Shown here: one piece after another, positions 20,031 to 32,820 of the stretch
How positions within the stretch are numbered: position 1 is the first letter of the stretch
How the letters are laid out: each line of letters starts with the position of its first letter
Assembly: GCA_030248195.1 (NCBI GenBank)
Contig: JASAND010028778.1
Coordinates: forward strand, 33,989-97,988
Reading direction: 5' to 3'
Source: Trissonchulus latispiculum
Lineage: Eukaryota; Nematoda; Enoplea; Enoplida; Ironidae
DNA length: 64,000 nucleotides
Program-made: the position numbers and the translations under genes
The notes under the pieces: generated by a model
Told to the model about the DNA's origin: nothing
Databases searched by the model: none
What the model saw: only the letters and a program-made list of their open reading frames with translations

Positions 20031-22020
20031 TTGTTTTGGGAATCACAAACTTTGAACAATTTTTACTCAGTCACCACTTTGAATTGGAAAACGATTTAAA
20101 TGTCAAGATGTAACTTACGACTTTCTCTTTAATGAATGAGAAAAAAGAATTTTGCCTTTCTAGAATTTGAAAGTGAGTTATGAAAAATGTGGTGAAAATG
20201 CGGAAAAATGAAAAAATGTTTTCAGGTTTTAGCAGATTAAGGTAAATCTTTTCGAAGCCCATTAATTGTCACGAAACCGTTCTTCACTGCAAAGAAATCA
20301 GCTAAAATGCATTCGCAACCTTAATTTTTACTTTTCTCAAGCATTTGATAAGCGATTATGCAACAGTTGGAAAAGAGCTGATCACCAACTGAAAAGGTGC
20401 CACAAAAGTATAAGGGGAGCATAAGTATAAGATCAGTTAAGTACAAACGGACATCATAGTTATGTTCTGCGACATTGAAATTTGTAATTTTCATGTAATT
20501 TTACAGAAAGCTCTATAACAGTTTTTTGCATCGATCGTAAATTAAAAAACTTTCGGGAATAATATTGATTCCAAAAAATTGTGAATGTTTAATCGGATCG
20601 TTCTATTAAAGGCAACCATTTGCAAGTTAAAGTTAAAGTTAAGTTAAAGTGCAGTTTTTGTATCAATCAAATAAGACAATTTTGGTCTAAACCCTACCTA
20701 AAAATTCTCAGCAAAGTTGGAAGTACAAAACATTTTCGGTTCTCTCATGGTCCTTTCGTGGGAAACTTGAAAAGTTAAAGACTTAGAATTCTAAAGTTTG
20801 GTTATTTTCGATCAGAAATATGTTCGAAAGCATTCATGCAAAAGTTTTATTACATTTTCTTTCAGCTTAATTTCGTAGACACTGATTTCGTTTCCACTTC
20901 CGCTTTTTAGACTGACCCGTCAAATTACAAGCACATTTACAGCATGTTTCAAAACAACCAATCAAAACGAAGCAACTATATGCAGCCAGGGAGAATCAGT
21001 CTGCAGGTTTCTGATTGGTTGAATGACGTCATTGCGTTTCTAGAGTTTATTTGCTGGAAAAATTGCTTCAAGACGCTGTTTTCATACAACGAAACTATTT
21101 AAATTTACTGGTGCATTACTTATACAACCACATGGACTGCAACAAATATTTATTTAAATTGCAGTAGTGAAATTAATTGCAATGAATAAAAATTGTAGCC
21201 AGTGCTATCGAAAATAGTTAATAGTTAACACAATATTGTTTAATTGAATAATAAAACATCTGAAACAAGAGAAATGACTTAGCTTAACGAATTTTTATTG
21301 GGACTGATTAATTGAACAACCATATATATTTTAACTCTGCTTAACCCGCCTGTTTTCACGGGGGTTAAATTTCAATGGAAAAAGCTTTGAGGGAGTTAAA
21401 CAGAGTTAAATTTAACCCTTTCATGAAAAGGGTAAAGTTAAATTTAACTCTGCAAATATTTATTTACCAATATCATTGTTTGCCATGCTGGGAAGACAAC
21501 AAATTTCAATATTAATTGGTAGCAATGTCATTGTTTGCCACGTTGGGAAGCCTCTGTTTGATGTACAGCTGAGGTGTCTAGGTTGGAGCTCTGCTCTCTA
21601 AGCATGCAGACAACTGAATGCTACAGCAACTTAGACTAGAGGCGGCCTCCCAGCGTGCAGCGCGCGTATAACGTAGTCATGCGCACGCTGCCCTGTGCAT
21701 TGTCTTGTTTATATTGATGTCGTAGTCGCATAGTGTGATTGGGAATTTCATGAAGTGTCAGACAATTTCTGACTCTTCATAAAGTGTCAGACACATACTG
21801 TAATAGTTTGTTGAACAGCTTTATTACAGCATCTGTCCGGTTATTTCTGACATTTCATGAAGTGCCAAATCCTCGAGTGACACATAGCAAAATCCAACAG
21901 TACAGGTAATCTGAACATTTTCAATTATTTGTGAGGTATATACAACCCGTTCCAACAGTCAGCAATAGAATGTTCTCTTAAGAAATTAGATTATACAGTT
22001 TAAGTTGTATTAAGTTTACT
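20031..22020. other. Gene-free stretch with repeat block S copy 2
   Basis: No gene. 20620-20650 has an imperfect AAGTTAAAGTTAAAGTT run. 21330-21460 is a small inverted element with GTTAAATTTAACTC words. 21470-21730 is block S copy 2, including the empty hAT site at 21488-21495. 21735-21870 has TGAAGTGTCAGACA repeated in both orientations. Confidence 0.6.
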
Positions 22021-22190
22021 AGGTAATTGACGATGCTTTAAAATAAAAAGACTACACATTAAGGCAAAGCCCTCAGAGGGGGTGTATGGTTAACATTGTT
22101 AAGCATGTGTTTACATGCGATTTAGCTGCAATCCATCTGTTTAGCGATTTTGATTTCTTCTTCTCTGTCTTCCTGGAACATTGAAATCAA

Positions 22191-22760
22191 TCAATTTGGC
22201 CGGGGCAGCTGAATGCGCCCCACATCCTTCAGGAACCCAATTACCTTGACGGGACCCGAGAACAGGACCTCCAGGGAGGGATTCCACCCAAACCATTTTC
22301 GCCGGGCGAGTCGGTGCGAGGGACAGGTTAGAAATAGGTGTTTTAGACCCTCCTCCTCCAGGTGGCAGTCCGGGCAGAGGGGGGATCTGTCGATGCCAAG
22401 TCGGTGCTGAAAACTGGCTAGGATATTGGAATGGCCTCTGCATCTAAGCTGCGACAGAAGGGAGCGTTCCCTTCTGGTTAGGCCATTTTCCTCGGAGATT
22501 GAAGGTGTCTTGAGGTTCGGATATACTGTGGTTATGGCCGGATCATTCATGGAATCGTGGAGCTTGTTTTTGATTGACCTTTTCACTGCTGCCTTTGCAG
22601 TAGAATAGTCAATAGCTGTGGCGGTCTGATCCAGTTGGGCGGCTTCCTTAGCTGCCAAATCCACATATTCATTTCCGTTGATTCCACAGTGGCTTGGGAC
22701 CCATTGAAGTGTAATATTAGTGCCTCTTTCCGCGATTGTTCGAGTTCCAGATGTCGTTTA
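22191..22760 (-). pseudogene. LINE C-terminus: RNase H end and zinc-binding tail
   Basis: The frame opens upstream of the first Met with LQWVPSHCGINGNEYVDLA, the last RNase H motif (His and the final Asp). It then runs through RRERSLLSQLRCRGH and CPDCHLEEEGLKHLFLTC, a CCHC-type zinc-binding module common at the end of RNase H LINEs. It is joined to the preceding fragment only by a frameshift near 22750. Confidence 0.75.
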
Positions 22761-24519
22761 CAAGTACCGTTTCTTGGCACTGGGGCCCTGAAGCCAGCTT
22801 CTGCAACAGGGATTTGGAATCGCTGCAGATTCTTAGGTCCCTAAGCCGTCCTCCGAGGTACTTCTGAGCGTATTCCAGGGCAAGCTTCATGGCGAGCTGC
22901 TCCGCACGATAACTTGAGGTAAAGAGTCCAGCCGGTTTCTTGATGGTTTGGATTTCGTTTCCTTCAGCGTCCTCTACTCTAGCTGCACTGCCTCCGTTTC
23001 GGTAGGAGTCCACAGCTGACCCGTCCGTCCAGATGATAGCTTGGGCTGGTGGTAGACGGCTTAGAGTTTCACTGGCTAGTTTGACAAGTTCAGCTGGACT
23101 GGTGCAGCGTTTCGGTACCGTTGAGCCAAGGTCTGTGTAGATATTGATAGTGTGGTGCCCTCTCCATGGGGCTGCCGAAGGTAGGGTCAGTGATTCCTTT
23201 GGCAGGTTATCAAGTCCTGCGTCAGTTACCAGCTTTTGACCGGTTTCTTGCCATGAAGTGAGGGACTTAAGTCTCGGTCGGGCGGCCAGGGCAGTGGCGG
23301 CTCTTCGTCGTGGATTATCAGCCGGGAGACGGTATGCCTTTTCGTAGTTGTATGCGGTGAGTTTCTGTGCTCGGAGATTAATCGGGATTAAATCGGCCTC
23401 AACACGTGCATGAGCAGTGGGGGTGCCCTGGAGGCATCCGGTTATTGTTCTGATTGTCTGATTCTGGACTATTTCCAGTCGGTTCACATTAGTTTTGGCC
23501 AGGCATGGGTACCAGGCCCCCAGTCCATACTCAATGAGGGAGCGTATGTAGGCAATGTAGATGGATCTCAGCTGTTCTTTATCCGGACCCCAGTTTCTTC
23601 CAGCTAGGGCACTTAGAGTAGCGAGTCTAGGCCGGCACCGTTGTCGGAGGCTCTGCACGTGCGGACCAAATCCAAGATTCCAGTCCAGTCTGACCCCAAG
23701 GAACACTGGATTAGGATCATGAGGAATTCGAGTGCCGTTGAGAGTGAGAGCTGGTTGATATTTGGACTGCGCATTGTGAGTGGTGAACAGGCAGGACTGA
23801 CGTTTATCGGCGTTGATCAGGAGCTTCGATTTCTTCGACCACTGTTCTATCTTCTCCAGGGCCTGCTGGAGCAGCTGCTCAGCAGCTTTGACATCGGAGT
23901 CGGAGACCCAAAGAGCCAGGTCATCTGCATATATTGATGCTTCGACTCCTTCAGGCAGATCTTGCAGAATATCGTTGATAAAAATGATGAACAGGAGTGG
24001 CGACAGCACAGCACCTTGCGGCACGCCATGGTGAAAGATTTTAGGTTTACTCGTGGCGCTGTTCAGTTGGACTTGTCCTTTGCTGTCTGACAGAAAGGAT
24101 TTAATCCACTTGCTGTAGCATACAGGCACTCCTAGCAGGTCCAGCTTGTGGATCAGGAAATGCCGCTTCACCGTGTCGAATGCCTTCGCAAAGTCGATAA
24201 GTGTCACAACAGTCCTTTTCGCCGGAGGCCGATTTTGGAATCCATCCGATATTGATTGGATCAGTCTGGAGATATGGTCTTCCGTGCTGTGCAGTTGTCG
24301 AAAGCCCGATTGGCAGGGGTGCAGACGGTTTCTGGCTTCCAGCTGATGTTTCAGGCGGGACTTAATCATGTGTTCCATAACCTTTGCGGCGCAGCTGGTA
24401 AGGCTAATAGGTCGATAGGAGCTGAGGTCAGAGGCTGGCTTTCCCTTCTTCAGAATTGGGACAATCAGAGCATGCCTCCAGGCACGGGGGATAACCTGAT
24501 CTGATAAGCTGACCTCCAT
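22717..24519 (-). pseudogene. LINE reverse transcriptase and RNase H
   Basis: About 600 residues. RT motifs in order are the YRPISLTS block, FAKAFDTV (first Asp), HGVPQGAVLSPLLF, and IYADDLALWV (catalytic YADD). RNase H follows with IIWTDGSAV, SYRAEQLAM and CSDSKSLLQK. The frame is long and intact between the two shifts, so the element is fairly young. It would reverse-transcribe its own RNA at target sites if complete. Antisense open frames here are shadows. Confidence 0.9.
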
Positions 24520-25181
24520 GACTCATTGTAGGTATCTAGCAGGTAGGTAAAGCCTGCTTCTGGGAGAGCTTTTAGCATTTCGTTTGAGATCGCATCCATT
24601 CCTGGGCATTTCTTCGCGGCCAGCTTCTTTATAGTGAGATCTAGTTCCAATCTAGTGAACGGCCCACACATACTGTGGGTTTGGTCCGGCGTGCCTGTGC
24701 ATTGGCAGTCATTCTTTAGGCGCTGTTTATTGGCAGTGTTGATTTTCCGGTCAGCTGTGGTTGGTTTTGAGTAGCTGACTCGGGCAAATTGACTGATGAA
24801 GGCTTCTGCCTTTTTCTGATCCGTTTCTAGCAGCCGGCCGGAGGCTGCACGAATTGACTCGTTGGATTTTTCTTTCTGAGATCTTCCTTCGATGGAATGG
24901 ATTACTTTCCATATCTTCTTCGGATCAGAGTGGGCGTTCAGAGTAGAGGCGAATGTCTGCCACCGGTTCTTCTTCTGTTCCCTGATTAATGCCAGAGCAG
25001 TTCTTCTTGCTTCCGTCCACTTGTGTCGGAGGGTTGGATCAGTTTCAGCTTCTTGATTCGCCTGCCTGCACTTTGCCAGGGCTTCTTCTGCTTCTTTGCT
25101 CCACCACGGGACCACCACCTTTCGGCTGCCGCGGGGGATGGCTGCTGCGGCTGCCGATTTTGACTTCAATGTGCCGAGCAT
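24465..25181 (-). pseudogene. LINE pre-RT linker region
   Basis: 238 residues with WWSKEAEEALAKCRQANQEA, KKIWKVIHSIEGR, and LAAKKCPGMDAISNEMLKAL, the last being the motif just before the RT fingers in RNase H LINEs. Downstream residues after TYNESW are out of frame (a shift near 24510). Confidence 0.8.
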
Positions 25182-25224
25182 GTGGTAGCACCAGGGAAGC
25201 TAGTCAGTGCTTGTAAGCAGACTA

Positions 25225-25830
25225 AAGTACCGCTACGCAAACCGATGGTGCTGGAAGGCAAACTCAAGGTGCCGGCAGGCAAGCTAAATTGAATAGGGAT
25301 AACTTTTAGTGTTCAAGTTTAAAAAATTTAAAATAAAGGTCATTGGATTGCATTTAACAATAACAAATATGTCGCCATCGAAACAAAAGTACTGTCACAT
25401 CCAAGGTGTACTTGATGTACAACTAAGTCACACATTACGGCACTATGTAACAGAACTTAGTCGCCAATTTGACCTTTAACTTGAGTGTCATTTAAAACTG
25501 AGTGAGAAGTAGAATTTTCTCTAAGTGTTATTTGTTATGGCTGAGTTGGGTGTTCCCGACATTAAAAATTCTCGCCCTGGAACAGTCGGGTTTTAATATA
25601 TAACAGTGTTCTGAAGCCTGGACACAGTTGTGAGTTTGCCAAAGCCACCAAAGCAGTTGCACATGTCAGTTGCTAGTGCTAAGAATACTTTGACAAAGAG
25701 ATTTTGGTGAGTTAAATTTACATGGACTACTTATGGTTTGCCTAGCGGCACTCAGAGTTTGCCAATGGATACTTTCAGTTTGCCTAGCGCTACTAGTGCT
25801 TTGTCTAGCGGCACGGTTTGCGTAGCGGGA
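25225..25830. mobile_element. TIR element with tandem CGCAAACC-type ends
   Basis: Left end CCGCTACGCAAACC at about 25232 and right end GGTTTGCGTAGCGG at about 25825. Each arm holds two to four further copies of GCAAACT-like words with GTGCCG spacers. About 600 bp, non-coding. Target duplication not clear. Confidence 0.6.
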
Positions 25831-26330
25831 AAAGGCCTAGTGTCTTTGAATCAAGTGGTACGGTTTCGTTTTTGTTCAATCATCCACTCTTGGTTGGGTG
25901 AAGGTTTTGTTCCGTGACGACTGTAACATAAATTTTCACAACTTTAACTTCATTCCTGACAGCGGCAAACATTTAATACAAAGCTTAAAAATTTCAAATT
26001 TTGAAGATAGAGTTCAGAAAATGTCAAATCATATTTAAGGGGGGTTGCCAAGTACACTAATGACATTTTTTCCGATTGCACTCAAACTTTGTCACATATT
26101 AGTACCTGGGCTCCTTCAAAATAATTAAAAGCTTTGCTGCTTTTCGTTTTTCACAGCGTTCACAGCAGCCCCGTAAAGTTGCTGACCTACGGCATTTTCG
26201 TGCATGGGGGTGGTTGGACTTTTTTGAGTTTGAGTTTTTGAGTCTGAGCCAATGTCTTGAATTTCCTGGTGAACATAAAGGAACCTTAGGACTATTGTTG
26301 TATTAATGCCTTATATTAACTTTTTAACAA
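25831..26330. other. Gene-free spacer
   Basis: AT-rich, no gene or repeat boundary recognised. Confidence 0.5.
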
Positions 26331-27560
26331 TGATATGCTATCAACTTGCATACAAAAAAACTAGCGCTCTCCGAAGAAGTTGTGCAAATCCCTGGGTATA
26401 GAGTGTATAGAGTGATCTTTTAGGAAGGCGTCTTTCATCCATTCGAGCAGCGTGGCCAAACCATTTCAGGCGGTTCGTTCGCAAGCGAGATTCCATTGGG
26501 GTTCTGTTCCCAGCACGTTCTCTAAGTTCGGCGTTGCTTATGCGATCCTCCCAAGATAAACCCAGAATGCGACGGAGACAGTAGTTCTCAAACACATCCA
26601 GTTTGGGGATGTCAGCTTGACGAAAGGGAGTAGTCTCAAGCCGATTGGTGCGCATTGAAATTCCCCGACGGTGCCACAGATATTTGCCAAGCTGCTTGAA
26701 CACACTTAGGGCCTTGCCAATTCTGCAGTTAATTCCAGGTGAGGGAGAACCATCTTCCGTAATTTGGCTACCGAGATAGGGAAACGCATCTACTCCTTCA
26801 ATGACATCATTCCCAACCATTAGGTCATCAATGAGAACAACTGAAGATATGTACTTGCATTTTGCGGCGTTTAATTTCAGCCCAACAGGTTCACTATGCA
26901 ATTCAACGCTGTTGCATTCATCGTTTGCATTCGCCGCTATCAGCTTATTCCAAATCGGCAATAAATCGTTTCCGCTGATAACTTCACCGTCTTCTGGTCC
27001 GACACAGTTTGACATGACTCGATCTACTACTAGAAGGAACAATAGTGAAGAAAGCACATCTCCCTGTCTTACACCGGTTGTTGCAGCAAACGGCTCGCTT
27101 AGCTCACAGTAAACACGCACTCTCGTTGTTGAATCGTTGTACATGTTTCGAATAAGGTTAACATAAGTAGCTGTAACGCCGCTGGCAGCTAGATGCTTCC
27201 ACAGTGTGTCTCTATCTACACTATCAAAGGCATCAGAGAAGTCAAGAAAAGCAGCAATAGTGGGCTGGTCGTATTGGTGGCGACGTTCAAGGATCTGGCG
27301 GAGGGCAAAAATCTAATCAATCATTCCACGACCTTTAAGGAAGCTTGCCTGATTTTCCCTGGTAGTAGAGTCTAGGGATGGGCGCGGTAGCAAATATTCG
27401 TTACCGCATACCGCGCTTTTTTGGTGCGGTTACCGCGCGGTTAACCGCGGTTAACCGTCTTTCCAAAATATTAATTGATAAGATCTTGCCGGTAATTGGA
27501 AGTAAGGATATTCCCCGATAACTTTTGCACATTTTCTCCTTTTTAAAAACAGGAATCAAA
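26331..27560 (-). pseudogene. RTE-like reverse transcriptase, unit-2 copy
   Basis: The longest frame is 26341-27144 (267 residues). Motifs are TGVRQGDVLSSLLF (RT block), FPYLGSQITEDGS, and the C-terminal ENYCLRRILGLSW and RLKWFGHAARMDERRLPK, typical of RTE-type endonuclease-reverse transcriptases. The catalytic FADD segment is missing between GVRQGD and the thumb, so it is dead. RT sequence continues upstream to about 27370, then beyond a decayed hAT end to about 27560. It parallels 12126-13830. Confidence 0.8.
27371..27454. mobile_element. Internally deleted hAT remnant
   Basis: Starts TAGGGATGGGCGCGGTAGCA after GTAGAGTC, the same insertion point as the 1199-bp element at 12499. It keeps only the left end and some ACCGCGG words. 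The right end and flanking RT bases are deleted, so the deletion happened after the unit was duplicated. Confidence 0.8.
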
Positions 27561-28111
27561 AGTCGACAACATTTTGACAGTGCAGCCGTGCGGGACCGGT
27601 TGGTAGGCTCAACACTTCAGTGAGTTAACGGAATACACAAAATTCCATGATTGAACATGAACGTTCTTCCAAACCAAATTTGAAAAACCCTATAACATAA
27701 AATAGAAAGTGGATTTTTGGCATGGATCTAAAGCTTATTAACTCAAAATGTTTGTTGTGAAAAGTTTGCGTTGCGATTATGGTCCCGGGCGGTTGCAGGG
27801 AGGTCGTGGTGTAGAACACGTGTTCATGTCCAACTCAGGCACTGAATAATTTGTCTTCACAACCATACTAGGGCATTAACAATCTAATTAACAATTACCG
27901 GATATGTGATGAACGCACCTCGCCAGCTTCACCCTCAGGACTGGGCTACAGAGGATCAGACTTTTAAGCCTGCTAACAAATTATATGCAACATATAATTA
28001 GTTAACTAATAAATTATATAATTAACTAATTAATTGGCAAAAATATTATATAATAAAAATATTTTATACTTATTAACCTGATTTTTAAGGCTGGTTCTAC
28101 GCAATCCAGAA

Positions 28112-30232
28112 ATGCTCAAATCTGTAATCCTGTGCCTAATTTTGCTGACTTTTGTGCTGCTCAGCCAGGCAGCCGACTACACTAACAGCTGTAAGGCACA
28201 GGCGAGCGGGAGCTGTCCTCTTTTTATGCAGTGCTGTAAGGATATGTGCGGATTGCTGCTTTCCAACACCATCAGTTGTCAGACAACAAATGACCGTATT
28301 ACAGCATCGACCTGTATTTGCTCTGGTGCTGCAATTCTGGCCAAAACTGGCATATTGTCTCTGGTAAGCGCAGTCTACTATGAAGTTTTCATTAATATTT
28401 AGCTGGATTAATATTAACACTTCAGGATAAGCTTACATCTTAAGCTTAAAACTTTAGGTTTTATTAAGCTAACCAAAAGCTGAATCGAACAACTAATCTC
28501 AGATTCGTGAACGGCGCCCCAGAAAACCTCTGAAAGCAAGTATTCAGCAAAATGTTTTCAAAAACATTTTTCGCGTCCCCTTCCCCTCCTTACCAAAGTG
28601 AATTTTTAAATTTTTAAAAATTTTTGAAATTTCTAAAACTTTTCAAAATTTGAAAATATTTGCATTTTTGAAATCAGCAGGTCCGAAAATCTACACCTTC
28701 TAAATTTCAAGTCAATCCGTCAAATTGTGCGTCTTCGGTGCTTCTTCGGAGCTATGGCGGGATAATGGGAAAGACCTGAAATGCTGCAGTGGTTTGTAAA
28801 ATGTTACAGCTAACGTTGTAAAAGAGAATCAGGCATAGGAGAGACTAAAGCCTGATATGGGAGTTCAGCTGCTGGACCTGTGGTGTACAGTAGACGAACA
28901 GTCGACTGTGGTGCGATCCACGGCTGGACAAATGTTTTTACTTTCAATTCTGTTTTAATAATGCTCGGGTACTGATGTCTCCCTCTAACCTTGACTGGTC
29001 GCCAGCAATAAGTTGAAGGTAGATATAGTTACGTTTATGTTACCAATGCAAGACTTTCACACAGCGAAAAGATAAAAGCAGTTAAATCAAAGGCTAACGA
29101 GCTTATTTGCATGAACGGGTTGCCGCTGTCATTTTCCCCATATCAGGGTCCCGTTGCATAAAAGTGATTAGTTGCTTAGGGATTAGTGATTAGTTGATTA
29201 GTGTAACTTTTTTCCGAGAAAAACGTTTTTAACCACTTTTATGCAACGGACCCCAGGAGACATATCTCAACCTGGGAGCTTTGGCACTATTACAACATTT
29301 TACCTACTGATGAAAGCTTTCGAATACCCATACCCATATTGGTAGGTTTTCGCTGCTATCACTTTGACCAAATTTCCAACATCACCGTATCGAGTACTTT
29401 TATTTTATCAAAAAGTTTACAACTCAGATTCTTCACACTTTCAGACTTTGTCCTTATTATAGCATTTTTCAGCTACTGCGGGCTTTTGAATGGTACCGAT
29501 ACGTGAACTTTAAATTTTGATTGAGGCCTCGTAACTAAGTTTACTACATTTTGACACTCTATCCTTATTACAGCTCCTACACAAGGAGAGCTCTAGAATG
29601 ATACCCACATTGGGCGGTTTCCGATACTTTCAATTTTGGCCGTTTGCAACATCACCGTATCGAATACTTACGCATGTCGCATCGGGATGAGCACCCGAGA
29701 TGTCCTTTAGCACTTCAGCCCACCCCGCGTCCACATGTAAAATTTCAGCTAGATGGGCCCAGCCAAACTCGAGAACGAGGGGGGGATTGAGAATAATACT
29801 AATTAATAATAACGGACGTATCCAAATTAAAGGGTTACCTTTCTTGTGAAAAAAGCGACAATCCAAAAATATTCTAAGGACTAGCACGCACTGCATTTTT
29901 ATGACACAGCTGCAGTATGCAGTATGTCTGGAAAAACCTCAGTGCGTTAGGTGGCAGTAGTTAGCTTTTAATCTGCTTATCTGACGAAGCGTCCGACGTA
30001 CACATTTCTATGGATTTCATTTAAGGATTCTTAATTCTGCAAAAATCCGCCCACTTTTAGTGAGCAAAATATTGGAGGATTCTTTTCAAAAGTTGGTTTA
30101 GCAGCCTGTGTAAGAACCGACAATTTGGCATAAAATCTGCCAACTGAATTTGTCCGTAAACTTACAGTTTAACTAATTACAATTTTCCCCGTTTATTTCT
30201 AGATTGCGGCGGCAGTGGTTTACTGGTCATGA
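28112..30232 (+). CDS. 8-cysteine secreted protein, paralogue B (two exons)
   Basis: Exon 1 is 28112-28363 (84 codons, donor GTAAGC); exon 2 is 30203-30232 (acceptor TTCTAG), phase 0. The 93-residue product has a signal peptide (MLKSVILCLILL, cut near SQA/ADY), then Cys27, 35, 41, 42, 46, 56, 68 and 70 (C-x7-C-x5-CC-x3-C-x9-C-x11-CxC), an NDRIT motif, and a hydrophobic C-terminus ILSLIAAAVVYWS. The tail could be a GPI-attachment signal (small residues SGA after the last Cys) or a short membrane segment. An acceptor (TTTTTAAG) precedes the ATG by about 22 bp. It is the unit-2 counterpart of paralogue A and the most complete member. Function unknown; defence peptide, venom-like or adhesive roles are all possible, none shown. 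Confidence 0.8.
28835..28935 (+). mobile_element. Degenerate SINE in the intron of paralogue B
   Basis: CTGATATGGGAGTTCAGCTG followed by a tRNA-like GACCTGTGGTGTACAGT and GATCCACGGCTGG. It is a box A/box B remnant, and the empty-site counterpart of the nested SINE in unit 1. Confidence 0.6.
29145..29256. mobile_element. 110-bp foldback MITE
   Basis: Left GGGTCCCGTTGCATAAAAGTG and right CACTTTTATGCAACGGACCCC, with GTGATTAGT words inside. Its termini resemble those of 57318-57701 and 62693-63316. Confidence 0.8.
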
Positions 30233-31384
30233 GATTAAGAATTGAGAATCGGAAAATCTGACGAAATTAGAATTATGAAACTGCTTGGAAAATGCTCACC
30301 TAGCTATCGTTTTATCGTATTTACTAGATGTTGCATGTCTTATTTTAATTGAATTCTGGTAAACTAGAACAAATCAATCGAGCACATATGAAAACAGAAA
30401 CTTAGCTGACGTGAAATAAATAGATCGAAGCAGTGAGAGAGATATGCGTCTGTCAAAAGAGTTTGATAACGGCGTGTAGACAGAAGTCACAGGAGCACGG
30501 CCAACCAGTTCCCTGGGTGGTCACTGGTCCCGAACTTTGTGCTGGACAGCTGTGACTTGGCCTATCCAGTTCCCTAGGTGGTCACTGGTCCTGGACTTTG
30601 TGCTGACCAGACGTGACTTGAGCCGCACACGTCGAACTTTGGCTGGTTGCATGTGACTTGGCTACTGGGATCGGACTTTGGCCGCCCGGTCCGGACTTTG
30701 GCCGACCGGTCCGGAATTTGGCCGCCCGGTCCGGACTTTGGCCGCCCATTCCGGAATTTGGCTACTGGTAATGGACAGTGGCCAGCCGGAAACGACTTGG
30801 TCCATCCGGACCGAATCAGAAATGGTCAACCTGGGATTTGCTGTGTGCACTGCTATGCATTTTTACCTAATGCTGTGCACTTTTACTTAATACTGCGAAC
30901 TAATGAACTGATTGGCAAAACTTAATAGACTTAATTAATGCTAATGCTCGTTTTGGCCATTAAGCAAAACCTTATTAGTTGTACTCTTCTTCTTATTTCG
31001 ACAATCGTTAAGACTGCAATTCCAAGATAAGCTTGGAAAATATGGATTGTTCTTATTCAAATCTAGCTCAGAAGTTATCCGCTTATGACCGCAAACTCAA
31101 CTTCTGCAAAGCTGGCAAACGGTATCTGCTGGTTCCTACTATGAAATCTAATCTAAGTTGTAGCTGCCCTACCTAGTCTTAATAAAAGCAGCTTTATTTA
31201 GAAAACGAATCGCAACAAAACAAAAAAGCACTAGGCGGAACCACGTTAATTCAATAGTACGGATCACTGTAACTTAAAATGCATAACCACAAATTGATCA
31301 ATGTTCAGAGAGTACAAACGACTCCGAAATTAGAAACTATAGCACTTAAACATTTGATCGATCTCTAAGTAGTGTTGTTTAAGT

Positions 31385-31805
31385 AGCCGATTTTAGTTTC
31401 AGTTTGTTTCAGTTTCTGTCGGTGGTCCGAAATAATTTCAGTTTCAGTTTCAGTTTCAGTCGGCGGACCAAAATAGTTTCAGTATCAGTTTAAGTTTCAG
31501 TCGGCAACGTAAAATAATTTCAGTTTCAGTTTTAGTTTCAGTCGGAGTTTCAGTTTCAGTTCGCTTTAAAAACAACGGTTTCCAACTCTCTGAGTTAACA
31601 TAAAGCACAATTTAATGTTTATTCAGCCTGTCTTTTATCAATGTTAACAGAATCGAAGCTCAAAACCTTAAAAATTTCAAGATTTAAGTAATGACTGAAA
31701 CTAGTTTCAGTCCGAGTTTCAGTCTTTTACCCAATATAGTTTCAGTTTCGGTTTCAGTTTCAGTTGACTGCCTAAAAATGTTTCAGTTTCAGTTTCAGGT
31801 CTCTT
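31385..31805. repeat. GTTTCA tandem array
   Basis: Runs of CAGTTTCAGTTTCAG separated by GTCGG(N)CC spacers in two clusters (31395-31560 and 31700-31800). The ends (AGTGTTGTTTAAGTAGCC; CTCTTCTCAACAC) hint at a further small inserted element, but no duplication was found. Confidence 0.6.
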
Positions 31806-32743
31806 CTCAACACACAATGCATAATTAATACGTAGGGAATCAGGTACAACTAAATTTGATCTGTACCGGTGATCACAGTGCCAAAGGCAATTCTAAGCTG
31901 AACGCTGCGACACGTATAGCAGTTTTTGTGGGGCCGTTCCCCTAGAACGGCCAATTCTTAAACGCAATTTCACCGGACGCTGGGACTCCTTTAGAAATGT
32001 TGCAAGTGCCCTTTCATTGTATCCCCTGAAATTGGAGTGTAACACAACGTAGGGACGGTAGTAATACAACCTTTGTAGTGCAGCTATTCGCAAGAGTTAT
32101 GTATAAATAAAAACGGATATTAATACGAGGGGCTGGTAGCAAGTGCAGCTTATTCGCAAGTGTTATTAATACGAGGGGCCGGTAGCAATACAACCTTTAC
32201 ATTCTGCAATAGCTATTCGTATATATATTCTGTATAAATAAAAAGGATATTAATATGAAGGGTATATTAAAAAGGATATACGAGTGGTCGGTATAAATAA
32301 CCTTTGCAGTGCAGGTAACGAAACCCTATTCACAGTGTTCAGTATCACTAAAAAGCAGCAGCTATGAAGTTCGCGCTGGTGTAGATGGACAATGAGGACT
32401 TCGTCTACTTGGCTCGGACTGTGCTCATCGGTTGAGGATTTAGTCCACTCAATGCACACTCTGTCCAGTGGAAACAGACTTTGTCCAGTGGAAACAGACT
32501 TTGGCCAGTGGAAACGGACTTTGGCTGACGGTACCGGACCGTCTGCTACTGAAGTCGGACTTTGTGCCCCTACGTTGTGGCTTTGGCCACCCAGTTCCCT
32601 AGGTGGCCACTGGTCCCGGACTTTGTGCTGAACAGCTGTGACTTGGCCTACCCAGTTCCCTAGGTGGTCACTGGTCCCGGACTTTGTCTTCTAAAATGTC
32701 ACTACAGTTTGGGAACGAATTCCAACTTAAGCTTGGTTCGATT

Positions 32744-32820
32744 GTGCCCGGGTGGCTCAATCGGTAGAGCGTTGGTCTAGACAGCCAAAGGTTGTGGGTT
32801 CGATCCCCACCTCGGGCCCG
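32744..32820 (+). repeat. tRNA-like sequence within a repeat
   Basis: It folds as a cloverleaf: acceptor GCCCGGG with CTCGGGC, D arm GGCTCAATCGGTAGAGC, anticodon stem TTGGT/GCCAA around loop CTAGACA, and T arm GTGGGTTCGATCCCCAC. The anticodon reads AGA, yet the long variable arm of tRNA-Ser is absent. The flanks (GAATTC...CTTAAGCTTGGTTCGATTGTG) recur with another copy at 35465, inverted. So this is a dispersed tRNA-derived repeat, not a confident tRNA gene. Confidence 0.6.

Larger units (their letters stand above)
22021..25216 (-). mobile_element. 5'-truncated RNase H-bearing non-LTR retrotransposon
   Basis: A minus-strand LINE with three coding fragments in order: pre-RT linker (24465-25181), RT plus most of RNase H (22717-24519), and the end of RNase H plus a zinc-knuckle region (22191 to about 22760). 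At least two frameshifts separate them (near 24510 and 22750). No apurinic endonuclease domain precedes the linker, so the copy is 5' truncated near 25216. RT followed by RNase H and a CPDC...H..C tail places it with the I/Jockey-superfamily clades that keep RNase H. Confidence 0.85.

Noticed and set aside
32744..32820. tRNA gene
   Set aside because: It folds as a cloverleaf, but the anticodon AGA would need a long variable arm, and the flanks recur with a second mutated copy, so it is a dispersed repeat.
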